This document shows positions 43,037 to 53,900 of a stretch of 64,000 nt of DNA, one piece after another (the first letter of the stretch is position 1; each line of letters starts with the position of its first letter). The notes beneath the pieces were generated by a model. It was not told the origin of the DNA. It made no database searches and saw only the letters and a program-made list of their open reading frames with translations. A program made the translations under genes and the position numbers. This DNA is from Promethearchaeota archaeon (lineage in GTDB: Archaea; Asgardarchaeota; Lokiarchaeia; Sigyniarchaeales; SOKP01), in assembly GCA_016840085.1 (NCBI GenBank), contig JAEOTA010000088.1, positions 1-64,000 on the forward strand, given 5' to 3'.

Positions 43037-45526
43037 TTGGGAGTATTTCCTGAAAATCCATGTGAGTTTGCTGTTGAATTTATTCGAAAGATGAGAAACC
43101 ATCCAGACATAATTCAAATACCCTCATCACGTCAAGTATTATCAATTCCTAAATTAATTGTGTCGAGATATTACCGAAAGGGATCTGTAACACCAAGCGA
43201 CTTCATTGAGATTGGTAAGGTTACATCATTCCCAGATAATCAACAATTAGCACAAGAAATTGCTTTTGAGATTTTATTTCCTAATTATAAAAAGAATATA
43301 ATGAAATCATTTTTTGAAGGCACCGAATTCGATGAATTCGAAGAAGAATTAATACCTAGGGAGATAAAATCAGAATTAGATGAATTACAAGAATTAATAG
43401 ATGAAATTGAAGTTACAAAATCGATCGACACTGATTTTATAGAACAAATGGAACAATTTATGGATGAATTAAACCGGAAGAGAAATGAAGAACCATTTAA
43501 GTCTGCTCTTAATTTTTTTGATGATGATTCTGAATTATATAAAGAACAAATTACATCTTTAGAAGAATTATTAGAAGAAGCTAAAAATAGAATGCTCCAA
43601 AAAATTAATTCTTTAGATCCCAAAGACCTCAAAGCTGGTACTAACTTAGGGTTAAATAATCTAATTTTAGAACAATCTTTAAGAGAATGGGAAAAACTTA
43701 CAAGTAAAGCTTTAAATAATCAAAATATTGGGCCTGATTTAAATGAATTATTAAAATCAGGTAGTTTAGAAGATTTACTACAATCTATGAAATTCTTAAA
43801 AGACACCAACGCCATTTCTAAAGAACAATTAGAGGATCTGAGAAATAAACTTCAAAATAAAATAGATAATTTAGATCAATTATTTCAAGCGGCAAAACAT
43901 TTAGGAGAATCTCCTAATTTTAATCAAGATAAAGTATTGAGTAATTCTTTAAAAAATTCTTCATTTGAACATAACTTTAACTTAGCAAATTCCCTTGACC
44001 AATTTTTTGGTACTAACCTTAGAGCCTCATTATTAGAGAAATTTGATCAACAGATTAAAAATTCCCAAATGAATATTTCACTTGAAAGTTTAACTAAAAC
44101 GGCATTTGCTAATAAATCATGGAATTCTCTTTTTAATAACGCTCTTGAAAATGCTATTAATGAAGCCATGAGTCAAAGTAGAAAATCCGAAGCTTTCAAA
44201 ACTTTGACTCATCAAATGCAACAGTTAGCAAATAGTTGCCCAAATATGCATTGTGGTCAAAAAATGGCTCAAACTATTCCAAATTTACTTTCTCAAACTT
44301 TGGAGTCATGTGAAAATCCTTATCAGCTAAAAAATGCTGTCGAATTTTTAAGAAAACTTGGATTAAATCCAGACCTAGAAGATATAAAAAATTCTGGAAA
44401 AAAACTTGAAATGTCAGAGGAGGATATTTTTGAATTAATAGAACCGAATTATCAATTGCTAAAAAAATTAGTTGATAAAAAATCAGCTGATTTTCAACGT
44501 TTAAGTAATTTAATGAATCTACTTAAAGATCAATTAAACTATGAGAGAATTAAAGAACTAGTATCAAGTGCTTTAGCTTCAGATAATAGAGATGCTTTAG
44601 GTGCTTTAGGGAATTTTAATCTAAGTGATGCTTTAAGAGGTGCTCAACAAATTGGTGGTAAAGAAGCACAAGATAAGATGATTTCCTGTCTAACTGCAGG
44701 TAGTGGTGAAAATCTCCTTAAACAATGGTTTATCCACCGAAAAAGCTTACCAGAGAATGCAAAGCAGAAAGTAAAAGAATTAGCAAAAAAAGTTTTGATC
44801 GAGCTTGGGATCTATTACTCTCGCGCTCGTTTAGGTAGCTCCACAACAGGACCAATTCCTATTAATATAGTTAGACCCTACTCAATAGGAGATGATTTTG
44901 AAAATATTGATCTTGAAGAAACAATTTTTAATATCTTAGAGAAAGGAAAGAAATTAGAACATATAGAATATGATGATTTTTTCGTTTTTGAAACAGCTAA
45001 GGGTCTTAGAACTGCTTGTTTTGAATTGGATATTTCCGGAAGTATGTCTGGAGACAAACTGGCTTATATGGGGATCTGTGTAACAATGTTGTGCTATGGG
45101 ATGCGTAAAGATGAACTTGGAATCACTTTCTTTGAATCGGACACTCATGTTTTAAAATCTTTAGATGAAAAAGTAGATTTAGATAAATTAGCAGATGAGC
45201 TCCTTTCTGTTTCTGCTCGAGGTGGTACAAGAATACAAAGTGCCGTTGAATGGGCAAATAAGCAATTTAAAGAGCATTCAAATTCGCGTGAAAAATTAAA
45301 TGTATTATTTACTGATGCTGAAATTTTCGATCTTAAAGAAGCTATGACAGAATTTAGAAAAATGCGTTCGTTAGGCGTAGATTTCATCTTAATTTGTCCT
45401 GAATCTTCTTATAATTTAAAAGAGGCTAAAAAAATGGTAAAAGTTGCTGGAGGACAACTTTTAACAATTAAAGATTGGAATGAGTTTCCCAAATTAATTT
45501 CAGAGATAATAAAATCAAGATTCTAA
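43037..45526 (+). CDS. large VWA-domain protein (MoxR partner)
   Basis: 829 residues from a TTG with GGGAGGGT just upstream. Residues 1-600 are helical, rich in Leu, Asn, Gln and Glu. The C-terminal VWA domain starts near 655: CFELDISGSMSGDK carries the DxSxS MIDAS, GGTRIQSA the MIDAS Thr, and NVLFTDAEIFD the Asp. Such proteins bind a metal and a ligand and are driven by MoxR ATPases. No signal peptide is seen, so it should be cytoplasmic. The 782-residue gene begins nine bases after it. Confidence 0.88.
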   Translation: MGVFPENPCEFAVEFIRKMRNHPDIIQIPSSRQVLSIPKLIVSRYYRKGSVTPSDFIEIGKVTSFPDNQQLAQEIAFEILFPNYKKNIMKSFFEGTEFDEFEEELIPREIKSELDELQELIDEIEVTKSIDTDFIEQMEQFMDELNRKRNEEPFKSALNFFDDDSELYKEQITSLEELLEEAKNRMLQKINSLDPKDLKAGTNLGLNNLILEQSLREWEKLTSKALNNQNIGPDLNELLKSGSLEDLLQSMKFLKDTNAISKEQLEDLRNKLQNKIDNLDQLFQAAKHLGESPNFNQDKVLSNSLKNSSFEHNFNLANSLDQFFGTNLRASLLEKFDQQIKNSQMNISLESLTKTAFANKSWNSLFNNALENAINEAMSQSRKSEAFKTLTHQMQQLANSCPNMHCGQKMAQTIPNLLSQTLESCENPYQLKNAVEFLRKLGLNPDLEDIKNSGKKLEMSEEDIFELIEPNYQLLKKLVDKKSADFQRLSNLMNLLKDQLNYERIKELVSSALASDNRDALGALGNFNLSDALRGAQQIGGKEAQDKMISCLTAGSGENLLKQWFIHRKSLPENAKQKVKELAKKVLIELGIYYSRARLGSSTTGPIPINIVRPYSIGDDFENIDLEETIFNILEKGKKLEHIEYDDFFVFETAKGLRTACFELDISGSMSGDKLAYMGICVTMLCYGMRKDELGITFFESDTHVLKSLDEKVDLDKLADELLSVSARGGTRIQSAVEWANKQFKEHSNSREKLNVLFTDAEIFDLKEAMTEFRKMRSLGVDFILICPESSYNLKEAKKMVKVAGGQLLTIKDWNEFPKLISEIIKSRF

Positions 45527-45534
45527 ATGTTAAG

Positions 45535-47883
45535 ATGACAAATAAATCAATATCAAGTCTAATAATAGATAAGTTCGGTTTAAACCTTTACCAAAAAAGT
45601 CTTAAATTCCTAAGTAATAAAATAAATATTTTCTATTTACGAGAAGAACCAATAAAAATTAGAAGTGTTATTTTAGATAATGAACGTGAATATCATCTTA
45701 TAATTGATGAAATGAAATCTGAAATATATCATGACTGCCCATCTTTTTTGATTCATTCTGAAAGAGAAAGGAAAATTTGTGTTCATCTTATTAAACTTTT
45801 TTTAATCATCAAAAACCAACTCTCTCAAAAAATCTTAGAAAATTTAAATACTTATAATTTTACTTCAGAAGATTTAGTTTCAAAAAAAAAAAGCAAAAAC
45901 TTTTTGTTATTAGCTAATAATTGCTTTGAAAGCGAAAATTATGTTGAAGCACTGAGTTATTTAAATAAAGCGATTATTAACCAATATGATAAAGAGCCTA
46001 TTATTGAAACTTATTTCAAAACAGCAATAGAAAACAATTTATTCATTGAATTCTTTGACTTTTTAAAATATGGATATGAAAATGAGTTAGGAGATTATTT
46101 TATTAAAAATATTGAGTTTGTAGAAAAAGGTTTTAAAAAATTTTTAAACATTATTCCACAATATTCTTTCTATAATTTACTTAATATAATTGAATCTATT
46201 GATATAATTTTTAATTTCATTGATATATCTTTTATAGCTTCAGATATAAATAATATAAAAAAATTAGTTAATAGCACCAATTTTAATGATAATTACTTCT
46301 CAATTTATTTGGTAAAAAAAAATTATGATAGACTTGTTGAAACAAATCCAAACTTCAAGGATATAATCAATCAGAATAAATTAGATTCGTTAAAACATGA
46401 AATTTTGAATTATTTTTTTTCTGAAATTGATAACTTTTGCATAATTAACAAATTAAAATTGTTAAAAAAACAGTTCAAAGTAATAGATATTCCAAAAGAA
46501 AAATTTTATATTAAATATAAAAAATACAAGATAGAAATAAAAGAACTTGAAAGAAAAGTATATTTGAAAAAATTTTCGTTTTTAAAATTTTTAATAGAAA
46601 AATATAATGTAATTAGAACTAAAGGGGAATTCAGAAAAAAAAGGAATGCGTATATTGTTAAACATAATACAGATAATATAAAAAATCCCGTTTATCACTA
46701 TATAATTTCTCGTGTTGGCTTTTTTGGATTAAATGAGCAAACAATTAAATCATCTGAAATCGGTATTAATTACTTTATTATGAAAGAATTATTTTTAGAT
46801 GATTTGAGTTCCTTTCAGGATGTTGACTATTATAGAAAACAATTCTGGGGAGAAAATGAGTATGATATAAGATCAATTAATGGTTTTTCTTTGTTAAGTA
46901 AAAATATAGAGTATAGTTATAAAGGAGAACAAAAATATTCAGATGATGTAATGCTTATTGAATGGGATCTAGCAAGTAAACCCATTCAAGGAAGTATTGT
47001 GAATGCTTATGGCTCTCAAATTATAATTCCAGATCAAAACAATCCGTTATTTCATGATTTAAAACCTTTTGATCTCTGTTATTGTAAAAAAACTCCTGTA
47101 AAAATAGAGAGTATTATCAAAACAATTAATATAATTACAAAGTGCTCATTTAAAGATGCAATTAAAAGTATTTCTAAACGAATGGCTTTTATAGAAGGAT
47201 ATTATCCATTATCACTTATAAAAGCAGTTTTAAACAAAGAAATAAATCCTTTTCAAGCAAATGAAATAGTAATAACTAATCCAAACAAATTATTTATACC
47301 AAATTACTCTCACTTTATTAAAGCTTTTAAAAAATTCTTATTTGATTTTATATTTAAACAGAAAGATTATATTTTTCAACAATTAAAATCAGAACCTAAA
47401 GAGAGATCACATCAAATCCTTACATTATTGGATTTGAGGAATGAATTAAGTGGAATAGATTTGCCATACTTAGAAATTATGAAAGATATACTTCACTCTA
47501 ATATTAATTTAAAAGATTTTAAAATAAGATTTTTGAATGAAATACACTTATATATAAAGGAATTGTTGAACAAACGAGATATTGGGACCACAATAATGTT
47601 TGATTTGAAAAAATTACGAAATACCTCTTTTTCAAAATATTCCAATCAAATCTTAAATATTAGGAAAGAAGAATTTGAATCATCTAAGATCTATAAATCT
47701 CAGAATAAAAATGAAATTAATTATAATATTTCAGAAATAAATAGAACCTATTATGGTAGTAAGTTTTTAAATATCTTAGATTTAGAAGATCGATTCACTC
47801 TTAAACCAGAAAAATTTAAAAAGTTCTCTGATTTTTCTTTAAAGTTAAATCTAAAATTAAATATTGTAGACTCCTTTAATTGA
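45535..47883 (+). CDS. large unknown protein of the MoxR-VWA operon
   Basis: 782 residues, ATG at 45535. Residues 115-150 (NFLLLANNCFESENYVEALSYLNKAI) look like a tetratricopeptide unit. The rest is rich in Lys, Ile, Phe and Asn with no recognisable catalytic motif; YYGSKFLNILDLEDRF near the C-terminus may be a small domain. It is tightly coupled to the VWA gene. In other prokaryotes MoxR-VWA pairs have large variable third partners, so a ternary system is plausible here, but no homology is claimed. Confidence 0.6.
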   Translation: MTNKSISSLIIDKFGLNLYQKSLKFLSNKINIFYLREEPIKIRSVILDNEREYHLIIDEMKSEIYHDCPSFLIHSERERKICVHLIKLFLIIKNQLSQKILENLNTYNFTSEDLVSKKKSKNFLLLANNCFESENYVEALSYLNKAIINQYDKEPIIETYFKTAIENNLFIEFFDFLKYGYENELGDYFIKNIEFVEKGFKKFLNIIPQYSFYNLLNIIESIDIIFNFIDISFIASDINNIKKLVNSTNFNDNYFSIYLVKKNYDRLVETNPNFKDIINQNKLDSLKHEILNYFFSEIDNFCIINKLKLLKKQFKVIDIPKEKFYIKYKKYKIEIKELERKVYLKKFSFLKFLIEKYNVIRTKGEFRKKRNAYIVKHNTDNIKNPVYHYIISRVGFFGLNEQTIKSSEIGINYFIMKELFLDDLSSFQDVDYYRKQFWGENEYDIRSINGFSLLSKNIEYSYKGEQKYSDDVMLIEWDLASKPIQGSIVNAYGSQIIIPDQNNPLFHDLKPFDLCYCKKTPVKIESIIKTINIITKCSFKDAIKSISKRMAFIEGYYPLSLIKAVLNKEINPFQANEIVITNPNKLFIPNYSHFIKAFKKFLFDFIFKQKDYIFQQLKSEPKERSHQILTLLDLRNELSGIDLPYLEIMKDILHSNINLKDFKIRFLNEIHLYIKELLNKRDIGTTIMFDLKKLRNTSFSKYSNQILNIRKEEFESSKIYKSQNKNEINYNISEINRTYYGSKFLNILDLEDRFTLKPEKFKKFSDFSLKLNLKLNIVDSFN

Positions 47884-47892
47884 GCAATAATA

Positions 47893-49083
47893 TTATGTAT
47901 CAAATTGTAATTTGCCGTATATTGCATCATGACCTGGGATAAACCAGAATTTTCCTCTTCTTATTTTACAAATAGCATCAATTAGCTCTTCAGGAATTCC
48001 ATTAAAATTGCTTTTTCCTTCCCAAATATTAAATTCACCTCCATTATTAGTAGTTAAATCTTGATATATAGAAAGATTTTTTTTACTATATTCAGTTCCT
48101 CCTAAAATAACTGTAATTAAATGTAATAGTGGAACAATATATTGAAAATTAAGTGATGTAGGTTTTTTTTGATCCCTTAATTCATAAACTCTAGATAAAA
48201 CCCCTTTTGTTAGTTTTTTACCACAATAGGGGCAATTTATAACATTAAGCTTAGGGCTACAAAAGTAATCTTCACCATGCAAATGTCGATCTTCTCTATG
48301 TCCATCATAGTAATACTTACCTGCTGAAGGTTTAAATTCATATGTCTTAATAATTCTGTTTTTTCTAATAGAGTCAATTAAATTTCTATAGTTTAAATTG
48401 TTTAACTTCAATATTGTAGCCTCTCTACCTAATCTATGATAATTTGTAGAATGACTGTCTGAGTTAGAAATAATTGAAATATTATCTAAATCTGAAATAC
48501 CCCTTATCATTAGCGGATCTGCACTTAATCCAGTTTCTACAGCGTTAATATATTTTGTTGCGTCTCCTAATGCTTCTCTTAAATTATTAAATTGTAAGGT
48601 ATCCCCAAATATACCAAAATAAGGTGTGAATATATGAGCTGGTATTATTTCAATATCATTATCAATCGATTTTAATCCAAAAATAATTTTTTCAGGTGAA
48701 TTGTATAATTTAGCCCTTCCATCTTTTCTTAAATTGCCAAATTTTGATAAATATTCCACGGAATCTTCTAATTTTTCAAAGTTAGGGAAAAAGAGGATGA
48801 AATGGACTTTTTTCGTATTAGATTTGTAATTCCAAATGGCTTCAATTTCAGTTTGTAATACAAAATTTACATTTGGTACTTTTGGACTATAAAATATTCC
48901 ATCTGAATATTCAAGTAACTCGTTCTTTAATTCATTTAACCAAATAGGATGGATACAATCCCCTGTAGCTACTATATCTATCTCTTTTTTCTCACAATTA
49001 AATGCGATTTTAAAAATATCTATATTTTTGCTTGCTCCTCCAGAATACTTACTATGTAAATGAAGATCACATATTTTGTGCAT
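47893..49083 (-). CDS. endonuclease Q (PHP-domain DNA repair enzyme)
   Basis: 396 residues. The PHP domain has ICDLHLHSKYSGGAS, VATGDCIHPIWL, EIIPAHIFTPYFGIFG and ISNSDSHSTNYHRLGREA, together supplying the metal-binding His and Asp residues. Then come a zinc finger (NCPYCGKKLTKGV) and the C-terminal FIPGHDAIYGKL. This is the archaeal EndoQ layout (formerly TIGR00375), which nicks DNA 5' of deaminated bases such as uracil and hypoxanthine. It is on the minus strand, convergent with the MoxR operon and divergent from coaBC. Confidence 0.9.
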   Translation of the reverse strand: MHKICDLHLHSKYSGGASKNIDIFKIAFNCEKKEIDIVATGDCIHPIWLNELKNELLEYSDGIFYSPKVPNVNFVLQTEIEAIWNYKSNTKKVHFILFFPNFEKLEDSVEYLSKFGNLRKDGRAKLYNSPEKIIFGLKSIDNDIEIIPAHIFTPYFGIFGDTLQFNNLREALGDATKYINAVETGLSADPLMIRGISDLDNISIISNSDSHSTNYHRLGREATILKLNNLNYRNLIDSIRKNRIIKTYEFKPSAGKYYYDGHREDRHLHGEDYFCSPKLNVINCPYCGKKLTKGVLSRVYELRDQKKPTSLNFQYIVPLLHLITVILGGTEYSKKNLSIYQDLTTNNGGEFNIWEGKSNFNGIPEELIDAICKIRRGKFWFIPGHDAIYGKLQFDT

Positions 49084-49331
49084 TTTAATTTAATCAGTTT
49101 TGTTAAAACTTGTAAAAAAATTAAGTACAAAATATTTAAAATCCTCTATAATTGTTAGACTGATATAAATTTGAAGAAAAAACTTTGTTTTTATATTCAT
49201 TATCGCAAATAAATAAAGAAATTTTATGAAGCTGGACTTTTTAATAACAATATTTTTTTATTCTGGTTATATTTTATTTTAAATAGGATCTATAACTTTA
49301 TTTAAAAAAAAGGTAATTAAATGGTCAAGAC

Positions 49332-50612
49332 ATGAAAAATAATACGTTCCAGCATCCCTCAAAAGATATTGTTGAAAGTAAAGGAACCATTTTAAGAGGT
49401 AAAACAATATGTTTATGTTTAACTGGTTCCGTAGCGGTTATTTCTTCTCCAATTGTAGCTCGAGAACTTATGAGGTTAGGTGCTGAAGTAATTTGTGTTA
49501 TGTCCAAAGCAGCTACTAAGTTAATAAATCCCGCATTAATGGAATGGGCAACAGGAAATAAAGTAATAACTAAATTAACTGGAGCTGTAGAGCATGTTTA
49601 TCTAGCGGGAGAAAGACCTAGAAGTGTTGGAAAGGCTGATTTAATTTTAATATGTCCTGCTACCGCAAATACAATTTCTAAAATTGCATGTGGAATTGAT
49701 GATACCTCTGTTACAACTGTTGTATCAACGGCATTTGGATCGTCTATACCTATAGTTATTATACCTGCAATGCATGAGAGCATGTATAGGCATCCTATTT
49801 TAGAGAACAATGAAACAAAATTACGGGAATGTGGAATCGAAGTCTTAGGACCTAGAATTTCAGAGGGAAAAGCTAAAATTGCTAGAGTTGATGATATAAT
49901 TGATAGAGTTATAGATTTACTAATTTCTGAGAAAGATTTAGAGGGTAAGAAAATTCTTATTACAGCAGGACCCACAAGAGAAGCAATAGATTCTGTTAGA
50001 TTTGTCTCAAATAAGTCATCAGGAAAAATGGGAATAGAATTAGCAAAAGAAGCTTCTGCCAGAGGAGCTGATGTATTGTTAATTGCCGGAGAATGCATGA
50101 CAAAACTTCCAGATTATATAAACATTAAACACGTTGTATCTACTGATGATTTTATAAAAGCTGTTAAAGAGGAAATCTCGTATAAGAATTATGATTTTTT
50201 CATTTCAGCTGCAGCGGTAAGTGATTATAAACCTATTGAATGTATTGAGGGAAAAATATCCTCTGACAATGTAGAGGAATTACATCTTGATATGAAATTA
50301 ACTCCAAAAATAATTAATGTTGCTAGAAAAAAGGATTACAATTTGTTTATTGTTGCATTTAAGGCAGAAACAAATGTTTCTAAAAGTGAGTTAATTGAAC
50401 GGGCGTACAACAGGCTTGTTAAATCTGAAGCAGATTTAATTGTAGCAAATGATATTGGTAGAGAAGATATAGGATTTAGTAGTAAATATAATGAAGTATT
50501 CATTATAGATAAAAAAAGACATATTACTCATGTTGAGAGAAATACAAAAAGATTTATAGCATCTAAAATACTTGATGTAACTTTAGAATCTTTTAAAAAA
50601 AGCAACCTTTAG
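49332..50612 (+). CDS. coaBC: bifunctional phosphopantothenoylcysteine decarboxylase / phosphopantothenate-cysteine ligase
   Basis: 426 residues. The CoaC flavoprotein half opens with TICLCLTGSVAV, has VEHVYLAGE with the active-site His, CPATANTISKIACGI and the PAMHESM motif. The CoaB half begins at about 205 with ILITAGPTREAID, SNKSSGKMG and the central FISAAAVSDYKP. The last part KSEADLIVANDI fits the CTP-dependent archaeal ligase. It makes 4'-phosphopantetheine from phosphopantothenate and cysteine on the way to coenzyme A. ATG 49332. Monocistronic. Confidence 0.95.
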   Translation: MKNNTFQHPSKDIVESKGTILRGKTICLCLTGSVAVISSPIVARELMRLGAEVICVMSKAATKLINPALMEWATGNKVITKLTGAVEHVYLAGERPRSVGKADLILICPATANTISKIACGIDDTSVTTVVSTAFGSSIPIVIIPAMHESMYRHPILENNETKLRECGIEVLGPRISEGKAKIARVDDIIDRVIDLLISEKDLEGKKILITAGPTREAIDSVRFVSNKSSGKMGIELAKEASARGADVLLIAGECMTKLPDYINIKHVVSTDDFIKAVKEEISYKNYDFFISAAAVSDYKPIECIEGKISSDNVEELHLDMKLTPKIINVARKKDYNLFIVAFKAETNVSKSELIERAYNRLVKSEADLIVANDIGREDIGFSSKYNEVFIIDKKRHITHVERNTKRFIASKILDVTLESFKKSNL

Positions 50613-50939
50613 AGTTATTATATTATAAAGCCTTACTAATTTCTTTTTCCAAATACTTCTAAAATTTTAAAGGTTAAGATCCTAATCATAATATTTAAAT
50701 AGTAATTTAATTACTGTAAAAAATGAAGAAATTAGTAATAATTATGTTAATAATATTTAAAGATTAAGACAAGAGATCATTGATCTTATCCATAACTATA
50801 ATATAAGAAGATTTTGTAATAAACACGTAAAAATTAATAATTTATTTAAAGAATTAATAAAATTAAACAACAAAAGAGTGCATCTAAAATTACATCTAAA
50901 GAAGAAGGTAAGATAAAACAAGGCACAATCGCAGAATAT
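50613..50939. other. gap before Topo VI-B; 3' part probably coding
   Basis: About 330 bases. From 50850 to 50939 the Topo VI-B frame is open after a TAA at 50847 and encodes a charged stretch ending KIKQGTIAEY, which looks like part of the protein, but it has no ATG, GTG or TTG. The rest is AT-rich with no evident gene. A promoter is expected here but I could not pick one convincingly. Confidence 0.45.
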
Positions 50940-53900
50940 ATGCGAAAGAGAACTCAGCTTGTTGGTTTTGAGTTTGGATACTGGAAACATGTTCAATATT
51001 GCGCAGAATTTATAGACAATGCACTTGATGCTATTGAAAGCTTTCAGTGGAAGGAATTAAATAAATCTGATTCAAAAATAAAATTCTCCTTAGATCAAGA
51101 ATTATTTTTAGAGAAATTCTCTATTGTAGAAGAAGCAAAAGAAGAAAAAAAATCTCAACATTTAGATCCAGAGGCAAAACATACTTTAATGCATGAGTTA
51201 GGTATTGAAACTACTGACGTTGATAGTTCTACAGTTCAAAAATCAGAAGTAAAAGAAGAGGAATCTGGAGAAATTACTGATAAAGAAGAATTAGAAATAG
51301 AAGAGGAAGTAAAACGAATTATTGACGATATGCAAGAACTAATTAAATCAGTTGAATACATCCTTGATGTAGAACCAATTTGTATAGTTCGTATAAGAGA
51401 GTTTGAGGCCCCCTCGTTTCTGACATCTGAATTAAGTCAAAAAAATGTAATGAGTTTTACTTTCGAGATTTTTGATAATGGGACCGGAATGGCTAAGATA
51501 GATTTAAGAAAATTTGGAAGATACCTAGCTTCATCAAAATCCATAGAACTCAAACAAACACGTGGAAGTCAAGGATTTGGTGCTCCTAGCGCATTTAGTG
51601 ATGCTCAAAACACAACTGGTAGACCCATTATCACAGTTTCAAAAATTGCTGATAATGTGTATGCTACGGGAACTGAATTTTTCACAACATCTAAGAATGA
51701 AAAAAAGTATTTAATTCACCCCACTGATATAGACAGCCCTTTTCTTCATGGTACATATATCAAGCTAAATTATCTTAATGTAAAATACGTCAGAGGTTAT
51801 GTTGAAAAATACATTGAAGAAACCGCATTTATGAATCCTCATATAACCATTATTTATATTGATCCAGATGGTAAGGAAAAAATTTATCGAAGATTAGCTT
51901 CTTCTTTTCCAAAAGAACCAAAATACGCCAAACCACATCCTTCATCTGTTAATATTGGAGATTTGCAAGATTTAATAACCAAATCAGAAAATAAATCTAT
52001 TACTGCCTTCTTAAAAGAAAATTTTGTTAGAATTAGTTCCAGAACAGCCAAGGAGATTGTAGAATTGGCCGAAAGGGATCTTCAAGATAAATTAAACCTC
52101 TTAATTCTTGAGCAAGGTTATGTAACTAAAATTCAAAAAAAAGTTGATAATATTTATTTCCTAAGATTTGAAAAAAGAGTATTTGGTCGGTCAAATAAAC
52201 CAAGAGATAAATTAATTATATACGAAATTAAATCTGAAAATTTGAAAGAAGATGTTTGGAATTTAATGGATAATTATAATAAAATTGATAAGAACCAAGA
52301 AAAGATTAATAAAGAGATAAGAAAACATAATATTCGAATTGAAAAATCTGAAACCCTAAAAGAAATAAAAAGTATTGAAAAAGAAATAAAAATGTTATTA
52401 AAAAATATAGATAATATTAAAAAAGAAAAAGAAAAAATAAAACTTCAATTGAACAACCTTTTTGAAACTCAAAAAGATGGATTAATTGAATTAAAAAAGT
52501 TAAAAAATAGAAGTGATTTTGAAGATTTAGTCAATAATGTTCAAATTTCTAAAGCTAAACCTATCGACTTAACAAAAGAACAATTTAACTCTCTTTTTCT
52601 TGCTTTTAAATCTGTGAGATATCTAGCACCACCTACAGACACAGCTATTCCAGTAGGTGATTCTATTTTAGAGAATACTCTAATTAAAGAAATTGGATTG
52701 AAAATTTCGGAGAATTTAGATGATTTTGATTTACCAATAGATAATATAAACCAATCGACTGAAATATTACTAGAAGAAAAAAAAGAAATATTGATAAATG
52801 AAGATCCTAAGACTACTGAAGACACTATAAATAATATATCTGTCGATTCTGATGAAATCATTAATATAAGCTCTGAGATATTAGGAAGTATCGATATTGA
52901 AGAAGATAAAGTAGATGATGAACAATATAAACAATCTATTAATGACATTCTTACTTATTCAGATTTAGAACCTATTGATAGTTATACCAATGTATTTGAA
53001 TATTTTATTGAAAATTATACTAAAGATGATGATTTTGTAGCAGCAGAAACAAGAACTCCAACAAGCGGAAAAGGTTTGGCTTATGTTGTGGAAGCAGTAT
53101 TGGCCTATTCTAGAAATATTGAAATACCAAAACGTTCTAGGGATGTTTTATCAAGATTTGTAAATAGAACACCCAAACTTAGAGATAGTGCGGATTGTGC
53201 TATAACTAAAGCTGTTCAATCAGTAAATTGGAAAAATTATAATTTAGATACATATGATAATGGATTGCCAAAAGGACCAATAAAATTATTAGTAAATGTT
53301 TCTGGTCCTTTTGTACACTTAATGTTTAAATCTCAATCTAAAAATGCTTTAGCTGATGATGAAGATTTAATTAAAGAAATGAAATTTTGCCTTGAAGCAA
53401 TTGGAAGAAGGTTACGAGTTTATCTTAATAGAAAAGCAAGTCTTCGTAAAAGTGAGAAAAGAGCTAGTCTAATCGATCGATATATACCGATTTTCGTTGA
53501 AAGTGTTTATAATATAGCCACTCAGGGAAGTAGTATTTATAAAGCAAAAATAAATACTAAAGAATTAGAAGATTTAATGAGAGGAGCAATTAGTAAAAAA
53601 GCTGCTCCTAAAGTTGTGCAAGAAACCCAGCCTCTTAAACCAATAGGTATTGAGAAAGAGATAAAAAAGGAAGAAATTAAGATAGAAGAACCTAAGAAAA
53701 TTGATGTAATTAGTGAAGTAAAACCGCCACACGAAGAAATACCTATTAAAAAACCTAAACTAAAAATTTCCAAAAAAACTCTTCTGAATTGGACTGTAAA
53801 GGAACTTAGAGATTATTGTGCTGAACAGAAAATTACTGTTCTTTCTAAAGCTAAAAAAGTTGAAATTATAGAACAAATATTGAAATCATTTGATGAAGAA

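Noticed and set aside
49598..50098. 166-codon open frame on the minus strand
   Set aside because: It mirrors coaBC, whose forward frame has all expected motifs; the reverse frame has no family features.
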